Below, one piece after another: positions 1 through 10,845 of a stretch of DNA of 64,000 nucleotides. The translations under genes were made by a program, and so were the position numbers. The stretch is taken from positions 1-64,000 of the forward strand of contig JASANE010003760.1 in NCBI GenBank assembly GCA_030248225.1, written 5' to 3'. A model generated the notes under the pieces. It did no database searches and was not told the DNA's origin. It worked only from the letters and a program-made list of their open reading frames with translations. The DNA comes from Trileptium ribeirensis (Eukaryota > Nematoda > Enoplea > Enoplida > Thoracostomopsidae). Each line of letters opens with the position of its first letter. Within the stretch, counting starts at the first letter, position 1.

Positions 1-4
1 GTAA

Positions 5-3000
5 GGCGAGATATGGCCCAATGGGTGGGCAGGCTTCGGTTCCCCGGACGCCATCCTCACTCAGGAGCCGTATTTATTTGGTGGTAAGCCATATTTTATG
101 AATATAAATTACGAAGTTTTTGTTCAGACGTGTGATAGACCGAGAACGTGTGTATTACTGAAGAAACAATTGGATGGTACGCTAGTATCAGAGTATAGCG
201 ATAGAGACTGTACAGTCGTCAAGTTTAGATGCAGGATTAATGGGGGTTGGGAGTACTTATGGGTGGTGTCAGGATACATGCCCTACGACTCCTTAGATCC
301 CCCACCGAGCGGTTGTATAAGAAGGGTAATTGACCACTGCAAAGCGAAGCGTATTAGAATAATCCTAGGCTGTGATGCTAATGCTCACCACACAGCCTGG
401 GGAAGTACAGATTGTAATAGGAGAGGAGATGATCTTTTTGATTATATCATAAGTACAAATTTAGAAATACTAAACAGGGGTACTACACCCACCTTCCAAC
501 TAAGGAATAGAGCTGAAGTACTAGATCTAACACTCTCAGACATAAATACAGCAGACAGTATATTCTGTTGGAAAGTTGCGGAAGATAATAGCTTCTCAGA
601 TCATAGATATATTGATTTTCAAGTAACTGGTGAAATAACAACCAGGAAAATAAGATATAATTTTAAGAAAATGGATAAGGATCTTTTTGCAGAGGAACTT
701 ATGGACAAGGGAAATGATCTGGAGATACAAGAGCACATAGTTGACAATGAAGAGGTTGATTTAGCGGTGGTATCTCTGACGAGTTTGATCGTACAGGTAG
801 CCAAGAACTCGAGTCCTATGACTAAAGAAAGGTCCGGGAAAGCAGCTTGGTGGAATAACAAGCTGTCGGCCCTTAGGAAAAGAGCTCGGAGACTGTACCA
901 TTTTGCGGTCAAATATGGAAATGATCGGTGTTGGAAGAAGTATAGAACTGCACAGCGGTTATATAAGGAAGAGATTAAAGAAGCGAGGAAAAATTCATGG
1001 AAGCGTTTTTGTGAAGACCTGGAAGGAGCTAGAGACAGCACGAGACTTAACAAGATTTGCTCGAAGAGCAATAAATTTAAGGTCGGACAAATCAGCAAGG
1101 AAGATGGAAGCTTTACTCAGACAAATCAAGACACCCTAAGTTACCTCCTCACTAGCCACTTTCCCGAATCATATCGTGAGGAAAGGGAAGTCATTGTGAG
1201 TAGATGTAACAAAAGGGCAAGTCAAGGTGGTAGGAATGTTGCAAATGAGAAAATATCAAATGAATTGATAAGATGGAGCCTTTCCAGCTTCAAACCATAT
1301 AAAGCTGCAGGACCAGACGGTATTATACCAAGTTTTATTCAGGTTGGTCTAGCAGCCATTTTGCCGATGATAAGATCGACATATAGAGCCTCTCTTACTA
1401 AAGGTTATATACCAAGGGCATGGAAGGAAGCAAAAATGATTTTCATACCCAAGCCAAACAAGGAAAGCTACTGTGAGGCTAAAAGTTTCAGACCTATTTG
1501 TCTTACTTCTTTCCTACTCAAAGGACTGGAAAGATTAGTTGACAAATGGTTGAGGAGGAAGTTGGAAGGTAGGCTGCATGAAAATCAACATGCCTACCAA
1601 AAGGGCAGGAGCACATCCACCGCACTGAGCAGTTTAGTATCTTATATAGAGGATGGTTTTTACAAGAGTAAATACACTGTATGTGCTTTCATAGATATAG
1701 GAGGTGCTTTTGATAGCACGAATATGGATGCTTTTGCAAGAAGTTTTGACAGACTACAAGTAAATAGCACGGTTAAGAGATGGCTTCTGGCTCTTCTCGG
1801 AGAGAGATGGGCATCAGCTGAACTAGGAGGCGAGCAAGCACGCTTCAGAATAGTAAGAGGAAGCCCACAAGGAGGAGTTTTGTCTCCACTATTGTGGACA
1901 ATGGTGATTGATGATCTTTTACAGAGTTTTAATAAAGGTAGGATGTATGTTCAGGCATACTCCGATGATGTTGTCATTGCAAGCTCAAGCGTAGATGTTA
2001 GCGTTGCGGTAAGAAGGGTCCAGAGGACTCTTATAGAGGTAAACGAGTGGTGTAAGAAGAGGGGTCTAACCATAAACTCTGACAAATGCGAGATCATAGT
2101 TTTCTCAAAGAAGAGAAATGCAGAACGACCCTTCAGAATAACGATAGAAGGAAGAGAAATAGAAATTCAAAGAGTTGTTAAGTACCTTGGTGTGCTCATA
2201 CACGAGAAACTACTATGTAAGGATCATATAGACCATATAGTGCAAAAGTGTATTAAAGCATTACTGATAAGCAGGTCAGCTGTGGGGAAAACGTGGGGTG
2301 TCTCACCACGAGTCATTCTATTCCTCTATAGAATGATAGTACTTCCTATAGCCTGTTATGGATCTGTTGTTTGGTGGCACAGATTGAAACTAAAGACCTA
2401 TGCAAGAAGGTTGAGTAAAGTCTCAAGAACATCCTGTCTTATGATCACAGGGGCGGTTAAATCCACCCCGACGTTAGGTATGGAAGAAATTCTTAATTTG
2501 CTTCCCATTGACCTAGAAGTTATGAAGGAAGGAATTTTAGAGCTTACGCGTATTAGAAGTTTTAAGAGAAATAATGTGGACAAACTATGGGGCCATACAG
2601 TTGTTACAGTGGAGGAAAGATCCCTACGGTTACTCCGATACCCAACGGACTATATACCAAGAGAAGTTGATGAAAGAATTAACTGGAAAATTATTTTTCC
2701 AGATAGAGACACTTGGAATGTTTCTACTGAGCAAATACGTAGAGAAAGTGACATGATATGTTACACGGATGGTTCTCTAATAGAGAATAGCAAAGGTAAA
2801 CAGTCAGGTGCAGGAATTTTCTTTGATGGCGTTGCAAAGAGTTTTACCTTAAGCCAGCATTCTTCAGTCTTCCAGACTGAAATTTTTGCTATCAAGTCAT
2901 GTACTGAAGAACTATATGAAAGGCGTATTGAAGGAAAAAGCATAGTTATATTCTCAGACAGCCAGGCGGCGCTAAAGGCATTGGGAAATCTAGTAATTTC

Positions 3001-3601
3001 CTCGCAGTTAGTCAAGGAATGTAGAGCTGCACTCTATCTACTCTCAGGAATTAACGATGTTACTTTGTCATGGGTACCTGGTCATTCCCAGATAGAGGGA
3101 AATGAAATAGCGGATGAATTAGCAAGGAGAGGATCTTTCAGAATGTTTGTAGGTCCGGAGCCTGCTATTCCAGTCAGCAGGAGGGAACTTAGATCAAGAG
3201 TATTTTCATGGATGCACAGAAAGTTTATTCACAGATGGCTGAATGTTAGCCAATGTAAGCACTGCAAGATCTTGGTCAAAGTACCAAAAAGTCAGAGAAC
3301 CAAATTCTTATTACAACTTAGTAAGGATAAATTGAGACAATGTGTCCAAATTTTAACAGGACACTGCTGGCTCGCATATCATATGCACAAGATGAAGAGG
3401 ACGGAAAGCAAAAATTGCTCCAATTGCGGAGTTAGCGAAACTGCAGATCATTTTTTATGCACATGTGAAGTGTTTAAAGAAGAAAGAAAGGAGGTTTTTG
3501 GGAAAGAGCAGATAAGATTAGAGGAAGTTCATAAGTATGGGATTAAAAGAATCAGTAGATTTATTCTAAGCAGCGGGAGACTAGATAAGGAACACCTATG
3601 A
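5..3601 (+). CDS. LINE ORF2 polyprotein: endonuclease, reverse transcriptase, RNase H, zinc knuckle
   Basis: This protein nicks the target DNA and copies the LINE RNA at the nick. The first ATG in frame is at 98 (1167 residues), but the frame continues upstream to base 5 and the true start is outside the window. Counting from the ATG: an APE endonuclease with GCDANAHH near 91 and SDHR near 167; a reverse transcriptase with FRPICLTS near 463, FIDIGGAFD near 531, RGSPQGGVLSPLLW near 585 and the catalytic YSDD near 621 (commonly YADD); an RNase H with YTDGS near 889, FSDSQAA near 952 and WVPGHSQIEGNEIADELA near 992; and a C-terminal C-x2-C-x7-H-x4-C finger near 1107-1123. There is no internal stop in about 1200 codons, so the copy is young compared with the other elements here. 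Completeness cannot be judged without the 5' part. Confidence 0.9.
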   Translation, partial: GEIWPNGWAGFGSPDAILTQEPYLFGGKPYFMNINYEVFVQTCDRPRTCVLLKKQLDGTLVSEYSDRDCTVVKFRCRINGGWEYLWVVSGYMPYDSLDPPPSGCIRRVIDHCKAKRIRIILGCDANAHHTAWGSTDCNRRGDDLFDYIISTNLEILNRGTTPTFQLRNRAEVLDLTLSDINTADSIFCWKVAEDNSFSDHRYIDFQVTGEITTRKIRYNFKKMDKDLFAEELMDKGNDLEIQEHIVDNEEVDLAVVSLTSLIVQVAKNSSPMTKERSGKAAWWNNKLSALRKRARRLYHFAVKYGNDRCWKKYRTAQRLYKEEIKEARKNSWKRFCEDLEGARDSTRLNKICSKSNKFKVGQISKEDGSFTQTNQDTLSYLLTSHFPESYREEREVIVSRCNKRASQGGRNVANEKISNELIRWSLSSFKPYKAAGPDGIIPSFIQVGLAAILPMIRSTYRASLTKGYIPRAWKEAKMIFIPKPNKESYCEAKSFRPICLTSFLLKGLERLVDKWLRRKLEGRLHENQHAYQKGRSTSTALSSLVSYIEDGFYKSKYTVCAFIDIGGAFDSTNMDAFARSFDRLQVNSTVKRWLLALLGERWASAELGGEQARFRIVRGSPQGGVLSPLLWTMVIDDLLQSFNKGRMYVQAYSDDVVIASSSVDVSVAVRRVQRTLIEVNEWCKKRGLTINSDKCEIIVFSKKRNAERPFRITIEGREIEIQRVVKYLGVLIHEKLLCKDHIDHIVQKCIKALLISRSAVGKTWGVSPRVILFLYRMIVLPIACYGSVVWWHRLKLKTYARRLSKVSRTSCLMITGAVKSTPTLGMEEILNLLPIDLEVMKEGILELTRIRSFKRNNVDKLWGHTVVTVEERSLRLLRYPTDYIPREVDERINWKIIFPDRDTWNVSTEQIRRESDMICYTDGSLIENSKGKQSGAGIFFDGVAKSFTLSQHSSVFQTEIFAIKSCTEELYERRIEGKSIVIFSDSQAALKALGNLVISSQLVKECRAALYLLSGINDVTLSWVPGHSQIEGNEIADELARRGSFRMFVGPEPAIPVSRRELRSRVFSWMHRKFIHRWLNVSQCKHCKILVKVPKSQRTKFLLQLSKDKLRQCVQILTGHCWLAYHMHKMKRTESKNCSNCGVSETADHFLCTCEVFKEERKEVFGKEQIRLEEVHKYGIKRISRFILSSGRLDKEHL

Positions 3602-3733
3602 GGTCGTGAGGTTAACAGTCAGATACAAAATTTTTAGATTCAGCTTTGATATAGAGGACTTGTCCTGTGGATGTTGCAATGGGCTTACATTTTTAGCCTC
3701 CGCAACACTTGGGTGTATATCCACTAAACTTCC

Positions 3734-3758
3734 TGTATGTATGTATGTATGTACGTAC
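3734..3758 (+). repeat. TGTA microsatellite tail of the LINE
   Basis: Five to six TGTA units, the last with one change, lie about 130 bases after the LINE stop codon. Simple-repeat tails instead of poly(A) are known for several RNase H-carrying LINE clades, so this is read as the 3' end of the element. Confidence 0.75.
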
Positions 3759-3946
3759 TAGAATTAGTGCTTGTATAATACTGTAGGTGTCTTTTTAAAA
3801 TGAAACAAACGTCAAGTTAGTCTCTTAATATAAATGCTAAACTGTTTGTCAATATCATTCATTACTTCATTGGCGATGACTAAAGCGCCATCGCGCGAGT
3901 TTTCGTCAAACTTTAGCTCAAGTTTAAGTCGCCCAATAATAGATGT

Positions 3947-4803
3947 TCAACTAACAGCGCACACATCCTTTCTTAAAGGCCATACAAATCGGTTGGTTTC
4001 CGGTTTTCTTTTCAAGAAGTTTATGAGAATATCGCCGTCCCTTTGACATTTGTCTACTGATCCAAGATACCAGTCGTATTTACCGCGTGTTTCGTCATAA
4101 GCTACAATCACCCAGTCGTTGCCATTATAGCAAAGATCATTTGGCTGAAAAATGAATGTACGATGTTCGGACTCCGTGGGTTCTGGTTCAACTACCTCAT
4201 CATCCTCCGTTTCAGCTGCCTCATCAGCGCGACGGCGTTTGCTAGAGCACTCGGCTGATTCTGAATCGTCTGAATCCGTTGACGATTCGTCGCTATACGA
4301 ACTATCCGAAGACTCATCATCGGCTTGCGTTAAATAAGACGGCACTAACTGCATTACCGGAATTATTTTGCAAAATCGACCAGACCTGTTACGCGGAGTT
4401 GCCACTCTTGAGGTATTCAACCAATGTATCTTTCACAAGGCCGCTATCACAGCGGCGTAATCTGGCAAGCGATTGTGGGGCTTTTCACTATCAACAGGAA
4501 ACAATCCACATGCTTCAAATCCCTTTGCGATATTTTTTGCATATGTTTGAACAAGAAATTCTACCAATTGCTTCAAAACACTGGGAAACTGAGCTTTGCC
4601 AATAGCCTGGTTCCGCTTCATTTTGAGTTGTGTCAAAACGGTTCGATAAGCAGACTTCATCGGATGAAATACAGAAAAATCTAGAGGTTGTAATAAATGA
4701 GTTGTATTTGGCGGCAAAGAAACAAAATAAATGGAATTTTCGGCACAACTTTTAACAACGTCGACGCTAAAATGAGATGAGAAATTGTCCCCTATTATGT
4801 GTC
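3947..4803 (-). pseudogene. Pogo/jerky-type DDE transposase, C-terminal remnant
   Basis: On the minus strand, 4803 to 4433 encodes a DDE-family stretch: GDNFSSHFS holds a catalytic aspartate, followed by LPPNTTHLLQPLD and PMKSAYR, a signature of CENP-B/pogo/jerky transposases, and then KGFEACGLFPVD. A stop ends that frame at 4433 and the protein resumes in another frame from about 4420 to 3947. The second part has an acidic, serine-rich linker (SSDSSYSDESSTDSDD), a basic KRRR patch, and a C-terminal domain with WVIVAYD, YLGSV and FVWPL that resembles the small barrel domain joined to some insect DDE proteins. Apparent starts are TTG or internal codons, so no true start is present. The frame break and missing N-terminus make this a pseudogene; the mobile element's ends were not found. 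Confidence 0.8.
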
Positions 4804-5360
4804 GAAAGTGATTTACAAATTAATAAATTGATAGCATGGAAGGTACTAGTTGCAAAGTTAATTATGCGGGACACAAAATGCTTTATTTCATATTAAAAAT
4901 CTGAAATATAAGTTGCATCACTGTGCGGGTAAAATGAGACACACTGTCTCATATTACCCATCAAATTTAAATCACGGTGGGAAACTTAAGACATATGCCA
5001 TGACTGTATCAGATAGGAATGTGTAGTGGTATAATACTGTTGCATCAGTTGTTAGGTATCTGAACGTTATTTCAAATGTATAACATCAACACGTCCTTGT
5101 TTCTCAGCTGGCCCATGGATTCTTTTAAAATTCGCACCTAAACAACATGCTAGACCTAAATATTTTAGCCCAGTACTGCGCACGCCTTAACGGTTGCAAA
5201 CAGACACAGACTCACATACATGACCAAAACTTTCCTAGCTAAATATATAGACAAAACCTAGCTATGTAGTTAAAGAAACTATAAAGTTGTGGGCGCACAA
5301 ATATGAAAGTAAATATTGTCTCATAATGCCCCTTGTTACCGTACCAAAGAAATATACTCT
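4804..5360. other. Non-coding, with one short palindrome
   Basis: No gene recognised. An imperfect inverted repeat at 4927-4959 has GGGTAAAATGAGAC against GTCTCATATTACCC around a 5-base loop. It may be terminal sequence of the neighbouring transposase remnant, but no partner end was found. Confidence 0.4.
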
Positions 5361-6479
5361 TGTAATAGATCGAAGTGGCGATGCTGCATTGCGCACTTCC
5401 AACGCAATGCCCATACGACCATCGTAATCTCAAGGACGGACCTAATGGACGCAATTTTTATGGGTCTGTCCCAAGAAGCTAGGGAGCTTAGCAAGCTGCA
5501 TGAGCGCTTCATAGGATGTGTTCTGATCCTGCTGGAGGGGTTGCACACGTAGTCTACGTGGTACTAGCTTTGAGATCCCCAGGGAGGTTGGCTCCGTCAC
5601 CTGCTCGCAAACCAAAGAGACCATTCCACTATTCCCTATCATCGTTCCACCTGGAAACGTCAAGGCAAAGATCGGTTAATTTATTTTGGCCAGTAGCCCC
5701 CACTAGGGTCCGACAATCCCTAGACGTTTAGTGTCGAATCGTAATTGGTCGGTTCAACCTTGACGGCAGACGGTCGAAATGGTCATTTCTAATCTTATAT
5801 CGAATATGCGGCGAAGAGTGACGGAAAGCATTTACGCGACCCACGAGTCGTACCGGTTTGTCGTTAGAGTCGGCGAACGACGATAAAGCTTGCGACCTTT
5901 TGAACGCAGGTCGTGAATCTTGGGCGACTATTTCATACCCGTCGCTACCTAAGGTATCAAAAACACGGTAACAACATGGATATTTTTATTGATAAGCAAA
6001 TCGCACATACAAATACAGTATCGGGTGACGGCTAAGGTAATATGACAACGAAAAAGGTAATATTATAGCGATTAATCGTCATCGTAGGTCTGAGTACGTT
6101 ATAACTATAGTTCGGATCTGGGATTCAATATCGTTGTCCTCGCCCTCTTAATCGAACGTTCACAGCCGTGGGGGTCAAATCAAATCTTTGCTAATCGCTA
6201 TTAGGTCCTTCGACGACGGCTGCGCTTACCCTATTCGATACGGGACTGAGGCAACCATTAGTGTGAAATCGCGCGACGGTCAGTTATGGCGAAGCGCCAA
6301 AATGTGCAAAACGCTGGTTAGCTGTTTCGTGTAAGCTGAGAGCGGCTAAAGTCAATCAGAGGATTATCGGGATCAAAAGTAGGTTTCAAGGACACACAAA
6401 GGAAAACGGGAGTTAGTGCTAGTTCGAGTTAGCTCATTCTAACTCTACATCGAATCAAATGGTGGAGGCACACGATACA

Positions 6480-6600
6480 GACATACGATACAATACAGGG
6501 TACAATTACAGTACAATATACAACAAATCAATGACAATAATTTTAAATGGTAACAATATATACATATATGTATAATGGAACAGATAAGGTACGGCTCATT
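6480..6600. repeat. Low-complexity TACAATA/GATACA tract inside copy A
   Basis: Biased sequence rich in TACAATAC, ACAGTACAATATACA and ATATACATATATG. Similar GTAC/ATAC-rich tracts occur at 16060-16380 in A and 38830-39460 in B, so this composition is a property of the element family. Confidence 0.5.
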
Positions 6601-7259
6601 CGAATGACTAGACATGACAGTGAACAAATTTTAGATTCGTTCAGGCACACATACACTTATAATCCTATACGAAGTGGCATCTACTAAATCGATGGCGACA
6701 ATTAAGATTCCTTGTTTTTCCGGTGATAAAGTTTCAATAGTTTGGGGTCGGGGTATGGTGCTCCCGGTGAGTCTCTATTATACTCCTACATATAAGTATG
6801 TACACACAATCATGCTAAGAACTTTTGAACGTCAAGTGGTGTTCGCGGTCGGTTTTACTTAGCTCAAACTTTTCCAATGGCCAGCTCTTCGGGACTTAAA
6901 ATACTTAGTGTGACTGGCTAAGCATGCCAAGATGACAAAAGTTCAATATATACGTAATAAGGAACAGAAATGCGGTTACCGACTTGGAGGAATAGTAAAA
7001 GGTAACGTGGATTTGACGTCCACTAACCGTCAGGTTTCCTCTGGTTTCGCTATTCGTTTGCGTCCGGTAACCCGATTTTTGATCGACAAAATTACAAATG
7101 AGAACAGAATTGAGATGTATACAACTATCTCTCTGATAGGCTATGCTTAGCTCAACTGTGGTTTTAAAACATATCATGCGTATCGCCGTTTCGATGGTTA
7201 AACTCGTGAACCATTGCGAACATAGGGTGCTCAATGCGGAATCTTTAATTCTCAATTTG

Positions 7260-9780
7260 TAGGTCCCGGTAAAAGTAGATTTGGGCCGAATATTGCAACT
7301 TTGGAGATTTTTCTCGGAAAGGCGATTTACTGAAAGTCTCGATCACATAAGCATATATATGACGCCTAACTTGACAAAGAGTTAAGGGTTAGAGGCGCTG
7401 TCTCATCCCTTAATTTATATTATCGAAATTGTTGGAATGCAAGTTAATGGCTCAAAAATTTAAACTAGAAAAGTTTTAGGGAACTTAAGGACCGCTTCGG
7501 ATCTATAGGTTCACAAGCGTGCTATATACAAATTCGATATCCAACTTCGCAAAGAAGTATCTTCGCACTACCGCAATAACTGGCGGCCCAGTGCGGAAAC
7601 GCAATATACGGATCGTCAAAATTGTTTTGTTGGTTCGTCCTATGTGTGATTTCTTAAGCTGACGATTTGGGTACTTAACTAGTCCTCACTCGAAAAAGAG
7701 GCACGCTGCGGTTGAGCTCACGAGCGGGCCACTGTCGAAGCAATCAACCAAAACAAGTTTTTAAGAGCTCCGCCTGGTTGAAGTACTTGTACTTAACTGG
7801 CTCTTAGTGTTTTGTATGTCCAGACTCTTTTTTTCAACAGGGGAATCATTTTGTTATTTCGATTAGGTCGCTCATCATCGCTGCAACGCGAAGGTACTAG
7901 TATGGGCAGCCTCCTAAGCTAGCGAACCATGTGTTAAAGATGTCCCAAAGCGGTAGGTATTTCATGCAGGTTCTCTTTAGCAATTGCCCTACATAATTTG
8001 TATAACTGAATGTATGAATTTATATAATTTTCAGGACATGGGGGAGTGGGTTAAAATTTTACTCCGCTGGTTAATAATTAATTTAAGACTATTGTCATGA
8101 GCGGCGATGTCTTGTAGGCCATCGACTCTGACCTTAGAGTAGTAAATTTTCATGCACTCGATGTCAAAGAGGCGCTCGAGAACAGAATTTTGCCTTATAG
8201 CAATTCACTCACGTTTTGAAATTTAAAACAGATCCGCACCACGAGATCCGAGGTCATTGCAACCGTGGAGAAGTCTTCTTATAAAATTTGACCGAAATTA
8301 TGATTCCAACTTAATCAGTTATTCGGTGTCGACTGAGGTTTTCATTTTGAACTGTCAAAACCATGCGCAAACTTAAAATTTCGAATTACTAACAATTTTG
8401 CCATCCTTTCTCTGTGAAAATTTGCACAGAGACTACACTTGACCTATACTTTCAATTTCTGAGGGCCTGGTCACCGGTCCTCTCAAAATTGATCCGTCGG
8501 CTAAAGACCAGACAGATCCGACATCGCGGCTCGCAATGTTACTAAAATTTGTACATAAAATTGTTGCTTTTCGTAACGAAAAATATCAACTCTGGTAAAG
8601 TTAATATTTCAATCGCGGCGGCCGCATATCGGAGCTTCGAGACTCCGGTAGCGTCGTGCTGTATTAATACTCAAAAGCAAGGAGAAAACAGAGAGAAAGT
8701 AAAACTGCAACCATAAAGCTGAAACTAAACCTATCCAGCTCAGAATATCTACGTAAATTTGTGTAAAAACCAGAGCGGCTTTTGCGCTGCTTGGGTATAA
8801 ATTTGTTATAATTTTCGAAGGGGCCCCGGCTTTGCCAATATCTCAAATGGAAGGCCTAGCGGGTTTTCATTTGTAAAATAAACATCATAAAAATTCCTTG
8901 ACAGAATTTTGGTCCAAAGGCCATTGAAATATTAGGTGGGGAAAAGCCGTTTTTGATTCACCGGGCAAACGAAACCGGTTCAGTTCGTTCAACCTTAAGC
9001 TCTTATTTTAAAGATCAAATATGTGTGCACAACTCAACAAAATTTAAGCAAAATTCCTGGAGAGAATTTTGAAATATTTCCCATTTATACTCAAGATGGG
9101 GCGTCCCATTTACGGGTTCATAAACCAAGATATTAATGAATTTTGTATTGAATTTTATTTGATAAGTTGAGCCACTACTTAGAATCAAGAAAAATTTCAG
9201 CAAAATTATTGGAGGGAATTTTGCACAAGATGAATCCGTCCGTCACCCGCCCATGTCCGCAAAACCCAAAAGCAAGAAAGCTAGAAAAGACAGAAACAAA
9301 TTACAGTAAAAAACTACAATGAAGTGCATCGAAGCCGGTCTGTAAAACCGACCGAACTCCGTGCGGCCGAGGTCAGACTGAACTTTGTTTCTTAGTCGGA
9401 GCAGCTTACCCTTCCAGACTTTTCAGTGTCCGACCAATCGGAGACAATTTAATTGAGACCAGAGTTCCGGTCTTTTCTTATTTTACCCATTAAAATTTCA
9501 ATTGGGGAAGGCTACCGTAAACCCATGGCGGTCCCAATCCAATGTACATTCCTTTGGCGATTAAAGTAATTACAAGAGTCATTGAAACTGTCTGAGGACG
9601 CCAACTTTTGGCAACCGTTCGGGGTCCCAGACCTTAACCATCAAAATCATCTCTTTTTTGACACGACTTGCCCTACTTTTCTAGGCAGCACAATCAACCG
9701 GCTGTCCTCGTACCCAATTTGCCCCTTATCATCTAATTTCAGACCCAAATTAATCCCATTTTATGGCTTTTTAATTATAG
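7260..9780. other. Non-coding body of copy A
   Basis: No convincing gene. The segment 8660-9240 contains degenerate repeats of a block with 'CCTGGAGAGAATTTTG', equivalent on the opposite strand to the roughly 172-bp units of copy B at 42490-43000. All open frames here are short and show no recognisable domain. Confidence 0.5.
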
Positions 9781-10845
9781 TAAAATTAATTTTAATATTA
9801 ATTTAATGGTTACTTAATTAATATATTAATAAAAATTACCTATATTAAGTATGGTAAGTATATTAGTTTATTATTAAGTCCCTTCAAGCCAGATATACAA
9901 ATAACCATATATTTATGTATTAAATTATATTACTTTATTATTTATATATATTATTATGAACTTTATGATTAATGTTTAACTAATATGTATATAATTCTTA
10001 TAATTTTGATACGAAAAAATTATATATACAGCCCCAGGTGACTGGTCCGACAGTATGTGTTTTATATAATATCTATAATTATTATTAAATTATTATTATT
10101 TAATATTGTTTATTCAATATATATAAATATCTTATTACTTTAATACTGAATTAATAAATACATACTCTAGACTACTGAAACAGGATGATACATATGTCCT
10201 TTTCGGCTTTTTGTTTCTTTGCGACGGAGACTAAGCAACTAATCTGTTGGGTTTTTTGGCGTAAGAACAAACAATAAATATATGTATTGCAATGCGTGGG
10301 TGGGATTGAGTTGAAGGTTTTTCTGGCTTAAGGCAAAGCTTGAACTCCGACGGCGCCAACGAAACCACAACACTACGATATTATTTCAGTGCGAGAAGTT
10401 TAGGTTTCCGGTGACCCGATAGTAAATAGCTTCACTAAGCAAAAGGGATGATTGAACATTAGTAACTCGCATTGGCATTCCGAATATTCGCGTATGGTTA
10501 GCATTTGTCCATCCCCGTTGTAAAATTCAGTATAATGACGCGGCATGATATATATAGAAAGTCAGTTATATAAATAGAATTTTAAACCCGTAGTTCTAAA
10601 AGTGATTTCGTCATCGCGCACCTAGGGAATTGAGACGGTCTTTTGAGCAAAACTTTTTTTTAATTGGAGCATAAAGTACAGTTTGAAAATTTGTGCATCG
10701 CTGTCTTTTGTGCTGCGTGTGCCTTACTTTACCAAGCAGAGACAACCTCAGAATATAGACTATGAATTACAAAATTTTAGCTGTATGCGCAAAATTACAC
10801 TATTTTATATTCTATATATAAATTTATTTATACATACGTATCTAT
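9780..10845. other. AT-rich stretch and leader before the gag remnant
   Basis: Bases 9780-10200 are almost entirely A and T with ATTAATATA-type runs. Comparable AT-rich patches occur at 14640-14760 and, in copy D, near 60770 and 62200, at equivalent places in the element. Bases 10200-10845 hold no gene; I found no 5' LTR matching the sequence downstream of env. Confidence 0.5.

Larger units (their letters stand above)
1..3760 (+). mobile_element. Non-LTR (LINE) retrotransposon, I/LOA-like with RNase H, 5' end outside the window
   Basis: The window opens inside a LINE. Its protein frame is open from base 5, just after a TAA at 2-4, and upstream residues ending LTQEPYLFGG look like the start of an APE-type endonuclease, so the 5' part lies to the left. 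The coding frame stops at 3601. A short 3' UTR of about 130 bases follows and ends in a TGTA repeat near 3758, which I take as the 3' terminus. A C-terminal RNase H domain plus a simple-repeat tail is typical of the I/LOA group; the exact clade is an inference. Confidence 0.88.

Noticed and set aside
4152..4684. Plus-strand frames across the transposase remnant
   Set aside because: Antisense shadows of the minus-strand acidic linker and DDE segment.
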